Part shown: piece after piece, positions 39,486 through 46,126 of the stretch | Layout of the letters: each line of letters starts with the position of its first letter | How positions within the stretch are numbered: the first letter of the stretch is position 1 | Assembly (NCBI GenBank): GCA_030653695.1 | Contig: JAURYY010000279.1 | Span: 1 to 46,126, forward strand | Source of the DNA: Paludibacter sp. | GTDB lineage: Bacteria; Bacteroidota; Bacteroidia; Bacteroidales; Paludibacteraceae | DNA length: 46,126 nt | Reading direction: 5' to 3' | Notes under the pieces: generated by a model | What the model saw: only the letters and a program-made list of their open reading frames with translations | What the model was told of the DNA's origin: nothing | Databases searched by the model: none | Translations under genes and position numbers: made by a program

Positions 39486-40694
39486 CTATAAATTTGTGTT
39501 TAATAAAAATTCTCTCAAATTCAAATGTTTGATTCCTTCATATTCGCTTTCGCGATAAAAATCATCTAAACTTACAACATACTTTGGGTAATTATCCTGA
39601 ATTGAAAGCAAATTACCAAACTCTCTTTTTTGAGTTATTTCATCCGAAAGTAAATAAGCTGCCTGAATATAAAGTTTTCGTCCTTGTTTAATTCCAACAA
39701 AATCAATTTCTTTCGCATCTTTTTTGCCTACAAAAACATCATATTGCATGTTTTTTAAGTGTAAAAAAACGGCATTTTCTATTAATTTATGTATGTCGCG
39801 TTGTAAACTAAATCCTACCTGGCAATTTCGCAATCCAATATCTTCAAAATAATATTTTTCACCAATTTCAAATTTCTTTAGTCCATTTACATCCATGCGA
39901 ACAACTTTATTTATTATGTATGCATTTGACAAATAACGTAAATAACTTATTACCTGAGGAGTTGAAATGTCTGTTCTTTGCGATTTCAGATATTTACTAA
40001 TGTTATTGGCAGAAAACAAACTACCTACATTATCAGCAGTATAATGTAATAATGTTTCAAGAAAGTCAACGTTTCGAATATTTTCCCTCTGTACAACGTC
40101 TCTCAGAATAATGGTAAAGTACACATTTCTTAAATACTCGAATACGAATTCATCTTTTAGAGGGAAATTGGATAAATACGGTAATCCACCATAAGTCAGA
40201 TATAACATTAAACTTTGATGATTATTATCCAATTTATGAAAAACTAAAAATTCAGCATATGACAGACTCTGGATGTGAAACTCAATATATCTCCCAGCCA
40301 GATTCGTTGATAATTCTGACGAAAGCATTTTTGCATTACTTCCGGTTATAATTATGTCACAGGTGTTTTTAGCATGTAAACTACGCAAAACATGTTCAAA
40401 ACCTGTAATTTCCTGAATCTCGTCGATAAATAAATAGTTGGTTTTTTGAAGTATAAATTTATCTTGTAAATAAGCAAATAAATCTGAATCATTTTTTATT
40501 TGGCGAAATTCCTCGAATTCCAAATTTACGAAAACGATATTCGCATTTGAATCTGATTCATTTATTTCTTTTATTAATTGGAGTAGAATATAACTTTTGC
40601 CAACCCTTCGCTGTCCGGTAAGTACCTTGATAATTCCTTTTCCAACAAAAGGCATTATACGATCTGTATAGATTTCACGATTAATTATATTCAT
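39486..40694 (-). CDS. AAA+ ATPase with DUF4143 domain
   Basis: 402 aa: GKGIIKVLTGQRRVGKSYILLQLI, NYLFIDEIQEI, TGSNAKMLSSELSTNLAGRYIEFHIQSLSYAEF. Confidence 0.9.
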   Translation of the reverse strand: MNIINREIYTDRIMPFVGKGIIKVLTGQRRVGKSYILLQLIKEINESDSNANIVFVNLEFEEFRQIKNDSDLFAYLQDKFILQKTNYLFIDEIQEITGFEHVLRSLHAKNTCDIIITGSNAKMLSSELSTNLAGRYIEFHIQSLSYAEFLVFHKLDNNHQSLMLYLTYGGLPYLSNFPLKDEFVFEYLRNVYFTIILRDVVQRENIRNVDFLETLLHYTADNVGSLFSANNISKYLKSQRTDISTPQVISYLRYLSNAYIINKVVRMDVNGLKKFEIGEKYYFEDIGLRNCQVGFSLQRDIHKLIENAVFLHLKNMQYDVFVGKKDAKEIDFVGIKQGRKLYIQAAYLLSDEITQKREFGNLLSIQDNYPKYVVSLDDFYRESEYEGIKHLNLREFLLNTNL

Positions 40695-40733
40695 ATGCTA
40701 TAAATTGAATTTTTAAAACGATGCAAATATAAG

Positions 40734-40789
40734 CATTTTATAATATATAAATTATAAATACGTATTATTTATTCATTTTATAATATATA
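40734..40789. repeat. Direct repeat CATTTTATAATATATA x2 upstream of the ATPase gene
   Basis: Identical 16-mers at 40734-40749 and 40774-40789, 40-nt period. Confidence 0.6.
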
Positions 40790-40925
40790 TTTTACAATAA
40801 AAGATTTCCTTTGTGTATTTTTGTACAATAACTGAAATTGAAGTTTCTTATTTCTAAAATATTAAGAATACAGGTCAATGTGTTAGATTATCAAACTCGT
40901 CACAATCTTTGACCAGTTCATACTT

Positions 40926-41750
40926 CTATTTTTCCTCTTCAGGAGTTGGTGGTATTCTTTTTGCTTCGTCCCAAATTACATCCATTTCGGCTAAACTCAT
41001 TTGTTTTAAATCTATTCCTTCCGAAATTGTTTTCGATTCGAGATAATTAAATCGGCTGATAAATTTTCGGTTGGTTCGTTCCAATGCATTTTCGGGGTTG
41101 ATATCGTAAAGTCGTGCGGCATTGATGATGCTGAAAAGCAAATCCCCGAATTCGGCTTCCATTTTGTCTTTGTCCATCGCATCAATTTCAGTTTTCAGTT
41201 CGTTTATTTCTTCTTGCACTTTGCCCCAAACCTGTTCACGATGTTCCCAATCGAAACCAACGCTACGTGCTTTATCTTGTATACGGTGGGCTTTTATCAG
41301 TGCCGGAAGCGAATTCGGTACGCCTGCCAATACCGAATTGTTGCCACCTTTTTCCTTCAATTTCAAGGTTTCCCAGTTTTGCATCACAGTTTCGCTATTA
41401 TTGGCTTCTACATCGGCAAAAATATGGGGATGACGATAAATCAGTTTCTCGCACAAACCTTTGCAAACTTCGTAAATATCAAAGTCGCCGGTTTCACTGC
41501 CTATTTCGGCATAAAAAACAATATGTAATAATATATCGCCCAACTCTTTGCGGATTTCTTTTTTATCATCGCGAATTATCGCATCGGCAAGTTCGTAAGT
41601 TTCTTCAATAGTTAGTGTCCTCAAACTTTCGAACGTTTGTTCCATGTCCCACGGGCATTTGGTACGGAGTTCGGTCATTATTTCGAGCAAGTGCCCGAAT
41701 TCGTGTAGTTTTTCTTCTGTTGTATGCATTTTTCTTAATTCATAATTCAT
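40926..41750 (-). CDS. mazG: Nucleoside triphosphate pyrophosphohydrolase MazG
   Basis: 274 aa: CPWDMEQTFESLRTLTIEETYELADAI, EIRKELGDILLHIVFYAEI, duplicated MazG domain. Alternative start M8 at 41729. Confidence 0.94.
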   Translation of the reverse strand: MNYELRKMHTTEEKLHEFGHLLEIMTELRTKCPWDMEQTFESLRTLTIEETYELADAIIRDDKKEIRKELGDILLHIVFYAEIGSETGDFDIYEVCKGLCEKLIYRHPHIFADVEANNSETVMQNWETLKLKEKGGNNSVLAGVPNSLPALIKAHRIQDKARSVGFDWEHREQVWGKVQEEINELKTEIDAMDKDKMEAEFGDLLFSIINAARLYDINPENALERTNRKFISRFNYLESKTISEGIDLKQMSLAEMDVIWDEAKRIPPTPEEEK

Positions 41751-41907
41751 ACAAAGATAAGCATTTTGGTGTTGAAATGATAATTAATGAAATTGAGTAC
41801 TTTAATATGTAATTATATAAGTAGATGTAAATCAGCATTATGAAATTATTTTCTTTGTATTAACATTATTTAACTACAAAATACTTGACAAATGATTTGA
41901 ATTGATA

Positions 41908-41915
41908 TACTTTTG
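41908..41915 (+). promoter_or_regulatory. -7 box TACTTTTG for the ABC/GntR operon
   Basis: TTG at 41885-41887, 20 nt upstream. Confidence 0.6.
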
Positions 41916-41941
41916 TAGTGTGCTAATATACTAATACACTA
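41916..41941. promoter_or_regulatory. Candidate GntR operator (26-bp palindrome)
   Basis: TAGTGTGCTAATATACTAATACACTA, 10 of 13 symmetric pairs, immediately after the -7 box. Confidence 0.6.
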
Positions 41942-41972
41942 AATCAAAAAATACAATAAATTATCAACTAAA

Positions 41973-42806
41973 ATGGTAAATGTTCAAAACGTAACATTCA
42001 GTTACACAAAAAAGACCGAATTGTTAAACAATCTGAGTCTCAACCTCAAAGCCGGGCACATACATGGCTTGCTCGGAAAGAACGGCGAAGGTAAAAGTAC
42101 TTTGCTTAAACTCATTTCGGGACTTGTTTTCCCGAAAGCCGGAACTATCGACACACTGGGATTTAATCCGGTGAATCGCTACCCCGAAATGATGCGTGAA
42201 ATTTTCTTTTTACCCGAAGAACTTCCGCAACTGAATTTAAGTATCGGAAATTACGAAAAAGTCTATTCGCCGTTTTATCCCAATTTTAACGCAGAGCAAT
42301 TTGATAATTATCTGAAAGAATTTGATGTTGACAATAAAAAATCGATGTTGAACAAACTTTCGCACGGACAAAAAAAGAAGGTTTTTGTGGCGTTTGGTTT
42401 GGCTGCCAATACAAAACTGCTATTGATGGACGAACCGACTAATGGGCTCGATATTCCTTCGAAAGGACAATTTAGGCGTATGGTAGCTTCTGCCATCGAC
42501 GAAAACCGTTGTATGGTAATTTCCACGCATCAGGTTCACGATATGGACAGTTTGATTGACAGCATTATTGTCATGGAACATCACGAAATTGCATTCAATC
42601 AATCCATTGAAGAAATTACTAAAAAACTGTTTTTCCGTGTTGCCGAACGAAATGAGAAACACGAAAATGTGCTGTACAGCGACGATTCGCTGCGTGGTTT
42701 ATACCAGGTTTGTGTTAATACTACGGGCGAGGAAAGCAAACTCGACATCGAGTTGTTGTTCAATGCCATAATTATAAACAAAGAAAAAATCTTAAAACTT
42801 TTTTAA
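41973..42806 (+). CDS. ABC transporter ATP-binding protein
   Basis: 277 aa: GLLGKNGEGKSTLLKLISGLVFP, LSHGQKKKVFVAFGLAANTKLLLMDEPTNGLDI. Confidence 0.95.
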   Translation: MVNVQNVTFSYTKKTELLNNLSLNLKAGHIHGLLGKNGEGKSTLLKLISGLVFPKAGTIDTLGFNPVNRYPEMMREIFFLPEELPQLNLSIGNYEKVYSPFYPNFNAEQFDNYLKEFDVDNKKSMLNKLSHGQKKKVFVAFGLAANTKLLLMDEPTNGLDIPSKGQFRRMVASAIDENRCMVISTHQVHDMDSLIDSIIVMEHHEIAFNQSIEEITKKLFFRVAERNEKHENVLYSDDSLRGLYQVCVNTTGEESKLDIELLFNAIIINKEKILKLF

Positions 42807-42817
42807 TCACTGAAACA

Positions 42818-43570
42818 ATGAATACATCATTTAATATCAATCGTTTAGGACTTCTTATAAAACGTTTTTTTGTCGAAAACAAACAAAAGGAACTCACGTT
42901 TTGGGGAATAACCATAGTGGTGTTTATGCTTATGCACGAAATATCATCAGTTACAATGTATCTTTTTATTACCGGATTTATCTTTGCAGCCCGTATGTAT
43001 AAAATATTCGGCTACACACCCGGAGGTATGCACTATTTATTGATTCCGGCTACACATACCGAAAAACTCGCAAGTTCCGTTTTGCTCAGCATTTTTTATT
43101 ATTTCATTATGTTTCTGATTACTTACACCATTGGCACATTTTTGGGCATTACATTCAGTAACTTGATTTTCGGAACCGACCGCATGTTATATTTCGATTT
43201 GTTTGGTGCCGGTAATCTTGAAGGTTTACAAGTTTCAAGAACTAATCCGGAAAATCTGTGGAATATTTTTATTGGTTTTAGTATTATCCAATCGGTATTC
43301 CTGTTAGGCTCATTGTACTTTAAGCGTAATGCGGTGGGACGAACCATGATATCAGTTTTTGCTTTGTTTTTTGTGCTGGGAATTATTGAATACTTCTTTC
43401 TGAAAAACATGACCGGTGGTTTTCCACATTCAACCACAGTTAACCTTTCATTGATGAAATTTGAAGGTGATTTCACCGCTTTCGAAACTATTTTGAATAT
43501 TTTGAAATACCTTATAACGCCATTCTTATTGGTTGTCTGTTATTTCCGGTTAACCGAAAAACAAGTTTAA
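42818..43570 (+). CDS. ABC transporter permease-like membrane protein
   Basis: 250 aa multi-TM protein in operon with the ATPase. Confidence 0.8.
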   Translation: MNTSFNINRLGLLIKRFFVENKQKELTFWGITIVVFMLMHEISSVTMYLFITGFIFAARMYKIFGYTPGGMHYLLIPATHTEKLASSVLLSIFYYFIMFLITYTIGTFLGITFSNLIFGTDRMLYFDLFGAGNLEGLQVSRTNPENLWNIFIGFSIIQSVFLLGSLYFKRNAVGRTMISVFALFFVLGIIEYFFLKNMTGGFPHSTTVNLSLMKFEGDFTAFETILNILKYLITPFLLVVCYFRLTEKQV

Positions 43571-43574
43571 TGTT

Positions 43575-43937
43575 ATGGAATTCAGAGAAACACAAGCCAT
43601 TTACCTGCAGATAGGCGATTATGTGTGTGAGCAGATTTTGCTCGACCGCTGGAACGAAGGCGACCGAATTCCATCGGTGAGGGAATTGGGAGTGGATTTG
43701 CAGGTAAATCCCAACACCGTGATGCGAACGTATGATTTTTTGCAGTCGAATGAAATTATCTACAACAAACGCGGTGTAGGTTATTTTGTGTCCGAAGATG
43801 CTAAAACTAAAATAATAAGTTACCGTAAAAAACAATTCCTGGATCAGGAATTGCCCTTGTTCTTTAAAAATCTCCGTATACTTGGGATGGATTTTAAGGA
43901 AATTGCCAAGCTATATGAATTATTTATTGCAAAATAA
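43575..43937 (+). CDS. GntR family transcriptional regulator (YtrA-like)
   Basis: 120 aa: AIYLQIGDYVCEQILLDRWNEGDRIPSVRELGVDLQVNPNTVMRTYDFLQSNEIIYNKRGVGYFV. Confidence 0.94.
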   Translation: MEFRETQAIYLQIGDYVCEQILLDRWNEGDRIPSVRELGVDLQVNPNTVMRTYDFLQSNEIIYNKRGVGYFVSEDAKTKIISYRKKQFLDQELPLFFKNLRILGMDFKEIAKLYELFIAK

Positions 43938-43946
43938 GATATTGGT

Positions 43947-44171
43947 ATGAAAACTGAAAAAAAATGGCAAAAAGCTGCTGCAGTGATCATTCTGCTTGCT
44001 GCCGGATTATTTTACAATTATGAAAGTCCTTTGTTGAAACTCAATACATTTCACAATACCGAGTTTAGTGAAAACGATCGCTTTAATTCAGAAATTAAGC
44101 AAAACAGTTTCATAACCTATACAGTTAGTTTAATCAAATCGGGATTCAATAATTTTTTTAATAACAAGTAA
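43947..44171 (+). CDS. Small single-TM protein of unknown function
   Basis: 74 aa, 9 nt after the GntR ORF, N-terminal TM segment AAAVIILLAAGLFYNY. Confidence 0.6.
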   Translation: MKTEKKWQKAAAVIILLAAGLFYNYESPLLKLNTFHNTEFSENDRFNSEIKQNSFITYTVSLIKSGFNNFFNNK

Positions 44172-44187
44172 TAAAAAATATAACACA

Positions 44188-44376
44188 ATGAAAACCAGTA
44201 ATAAACTTCTTATCGGAGCTTTTGTATTGATATTGGCAGGAATGATAATTTCGAATTTCTATATAAAATCCGAAATTGGAAAAATTAAAAACGACAACAA
44301 AACTGAGCAAATAATTCAGGATACCGACTCTGCGAAACAAGATTCAACATACCAGGTGCATATAAATATTAACTGA
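44188..44376 (+). CDS. Small single-TM protein of unknown function
   Basis: 62 aa: MKTSNKLLIGAFVLILAGMIISNFYIKSEI, followed by an operon terminator. Confidence 0.6.
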   Translation: MKTSNKLLIGAFVLILAGMIISNFYIKSEIGKIKNDNKTEQIIQDTDSAKQDSTYQVHININ

Positions 44377-44404
44377 TTGTAAAGTGCATGTAATCAGTTG
44401 TATA

Positions 44405-44438
44405 AAAGCCGGGGCATTAATTTGTCCGGCTTTTTTTT
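44405..44438 (+). terminator. Intrinsic terminator of the ABC/GntR operon
   Basis: AAAGCCGG-13nt-CCGGCTTTTTTTT. Confidence 0.85.
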
Positions 44439-44457
44439 GATGTGTGTATAAAAATAA

Positions 44458-44595
44458 AATGAGTATCGGGTATTGTACCTAAGGAAAAGATAACTATCTA
44501 AAATTCAACAAGATACCAATCAAACGATAGAATTGATTAATTGTTTGATTATCAGCACTTAAGAGTGTTTTTAGGTACAATACCCGATACTCATT
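44458..44595. mobile_element. 138-bp MITE-like element with perfect 25-bp terminal inverted repeats
   Basis: AATGAGTATCGGGTATTGTACCTAA (44458-44482) and its exact reverse complement (44571-44595). Internal nested AATCAAAC/GTTTGATT pair. Possible TAAA target duplication. Confidence 0.75.
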
Positions 44596-44632
44596 AAAAA
44601 TAATTATTTTTACATTTAAATATCTAAACTGC

Positions 44633-44896
44633 ATGGAAAAAAAACCGCGATTATTATTTTGTTTAGTAATGGATTTGGTTGGATATGCTTCTTACGCTTG
44701 GCCCTTGTTCGGTGAATGGAGTGATCTGATTTGGGCGCCATTGTCGGCAACTATTTTCTATCGGGCATTCGGAGGCAGAACCGGTGCTATTGGCAGTTTT
44801 ATCAATTTAGCCGAAGAAATTATGCCATTTACCGATTTTATTCCCACTTTCACTTTGGGTTATTTTTATACCCATCTCAAAAAAATAAAAATATAA
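44633..44896 (+). CDS. Small conserved-looking membrane protein
   Basis: 87 aa: MEKKPRLLFCLVMDLVGYASYAWPLFGEWSDLIWAPLSATIFYRAFGGRTGAIGSFINLAEEIMPFTDFIPTFTLGYFY. Confidence 0.7.
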   Translation: MEKKPRLLFCLVMDLVGYASYAWPLFGEWSDLIWAPLSATIFYRAFGGRTGAIGSFINLAEEIMPFTDFIPTFTLGYFYTHLKKIKI

Positions 44897-44966
44897 AAAA
44901 CTGCAAACACAACTTATGGAAGTATTTGGTGCTAACGAAAAGCGAATAATCAATACTTTATTAACT

Positions 44967-45542
44967 TTATAGTAAATATCCGATGTTCGCCGTAAATAGT
45001 TTAACTGAAATTGCCAGAAGTATTATGCCGAAAACTTTACGTAAAATATAAATTCCACCTTCACCCATTATTTTTTCAATTTTGGAAGTTGATTTTAAAA
45101 CGAAAAATACAAATATCAGGTTTAATACCAATGCGATAAGTATGTTTTCGATTGCAAATTCGGCGCGTAGTGAAAGTAAAGTGGTGAACGATCCCGGACC
45201 TGCTATAAGCGGAAATGCAAGTGGAACAATCGATGAACTTCCTTCGGGTCCTTTGTGACGGAAAATTTCGATGTCTAATATCATTTCGATCGCAAAGATA
45301 AAAATAACCAATGCACCGGCAACTGCAAACGATTGAATATCGACACCGAATAATTTCAGAATCACTTCGCCGGCAAACAAAAAAGCCACCAAAATAAGAA
45401 ACGCAATGGCACTCGCCCGAAATGGATGAAATATAGTTGCTTTCTTTTTTACATTTAAAATAATGGGAATTGAACCCAAAATGTCGATGATGGCAAAAAG
45501 TACCATAAAGGCACTGGTGATTTGTATTAGGCTGAAATTCAT
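44967..45542 (-). CDS. MarC family membrane protein
   Basis: 191 aa: FMVLFAIIDILGSIPIIL, IVPLAFPLIAGPGSFTTLLSL. Confidence 0.92.
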   Translation of the reverse strand: MNFSLIQITSAFMVLFAIIDILGSIPIILNVKKKATIFHPFRASAIAFLILVAFLFAGEVILKLFGVDIQSFAVAGALVIFIFAIEMILDIEIFRHKGPEGSSSIVPLAFPLIAGPGSFTTLLSLRAEFAIENILIALVLNLIFVFFVLKSTSKIEKIMGEGGIYILRKVFGIILLAISVKLFTANIGYLL

Positions 45543-45550
45543 TTTTCTGT

Positions 45551-45691
45551 TTAATTTTCGTGGTTAATAAATCCAATAGATTTCCGTTGCTTTTCCGTTG
45601 GCTTGTTTTCTGCAAGTTCAGTTAATGCAATGTAAATGGAGTCAATCTCATTACGCAAGTCTTCGCTTACATCATTGATTGATCCCAGCAT
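45551..45691 (-). CDS. 46-codon ORF, likely the separated C-terminus of the ORF6N gene
   Basis: MLGSINDVSEDLRNEIDSIYIALTELAENKPTEKQRKSIGFINHEN; same frame as, and immediately after, the ORF6N TAA. Absent from the supplied track. Confidence 0.5.
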   Translation of the reverse strand: MLGSINDVSEDLRNEIDSIYIALTELAENKPTEKQRKSIGFINHEN

Positions 45692-46126
45692 TTATTCACC
45701 TAAATTAGCAATGATTTTAAATGTGTTTTCGCTTTGAAATTCTAATTCTTTAATTCGATGACGTAGCTCATCAATTTCTTTAGATTGAACATTACTTGTT
45801 AAAATATATTGACGCACGGCAACAAAAGCCCGCATAATTGAGATATTGACTTTTACAGCTATTTCATTTCTTAAAACAGACGATAACATAGCAACTCCCT
45901 GTTCTGTAAAAGCAAATGGCATAAATGCACTAAAATTATATAGGGGTGTGCCAATTTGGGATACCCCGATGGTTGTCAGATTGTTAGCTTCACTTTGTGT
46001 GAGCTGAAACATGAAATCATCTGGGAAACGATCCATATTTCGTCTTACCGCACGTTTCAGCAGTCTTGTTTCAGTACAATATAATTGTGCCAAATCTACA
46101 TCGAGCATTACTTTGAAGCCCCGTAT
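45692..46126 (-). CDS. ORF6N domain-containing protein, 5' end beyond window edge
   Basis: VMLDVDLAQLYCTETRLLKRAVRRNMDRFPDDFMFQLTQSE...FTEQGVAMLSSVLRNEIAVKVNISIMRAF. Frame remains open to 46126 (reads IRGFKVMLDVDLAQLY). Confidence 0.85.
   Translation of the reverse strand: MRGFKVMLDVDLAQLYCTETRLLKRAVRRNMDRFPDDFMFQLTQSEANNLTTIGVSQIGTPLYNFSAFMPFAFTEQGVAMLSSVLRNEIAVKVNISIMRAFVAVRQYILTSNVQSKEIDELRHRIKELEFQSENTFKIIANLGE

Noticed and set aside
45076-45615. 179-aa minus-strand ORF
   Set aside because: Out-of-frame overlap of the MarC-family gene; Cys/Arg/His-rich composition typical of a shadow frame.

Overview
The window is an AT-rich Bacteroidota-type chromosomal segment, probably Bacteroidales-like (inferred from gene content and repeated TAnnTTTG -7 promoter motifs). 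Most of it is housekeeping or metabolic. Genes recognised: a DUF4249/TonB-dependent receptor pair, mltF, udk, a GH20 hexosaminidase, a PadR + PspC/GIN-domain pair, gcvP, pdxH, a DEAD-box helicase, ppdK, a full histidine-utilisation cluster (hutH-hutU-hutI-ftcD), nhaA, ogt, trxB, a LolA-like gene, ftsK, nth, mutS2, an AAA+/DUF4143 ATPase, mazG, an ABC transporter with a GntR regulator, a MarC-family gene and an ORF6N-domain gene running off the right edge. No CRISPR array, rRNA, tRNA or intact transposase was seen. The main non-gene signal is a set of small dispersed palindromic repeats. Some appear to have inserted in frame into coding sequence: about 35 codons inside mutS2, and a bipartite element spanning the hutU stop and hutI start that seems to encode the hutU C-terminus and part of the hutI N-terminus. 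Other observations are a 138-bp MITE-like element with perfect 25-bp terminal inverted repeats (44458-44595), candidate self-operators for the PadR and GntR regulators, a 71-bp dispersed hairpin repeat in two copies, and an in-frame TAA that appears to split an ORF6N gene. I found no convincing entirely new multi-gene system.
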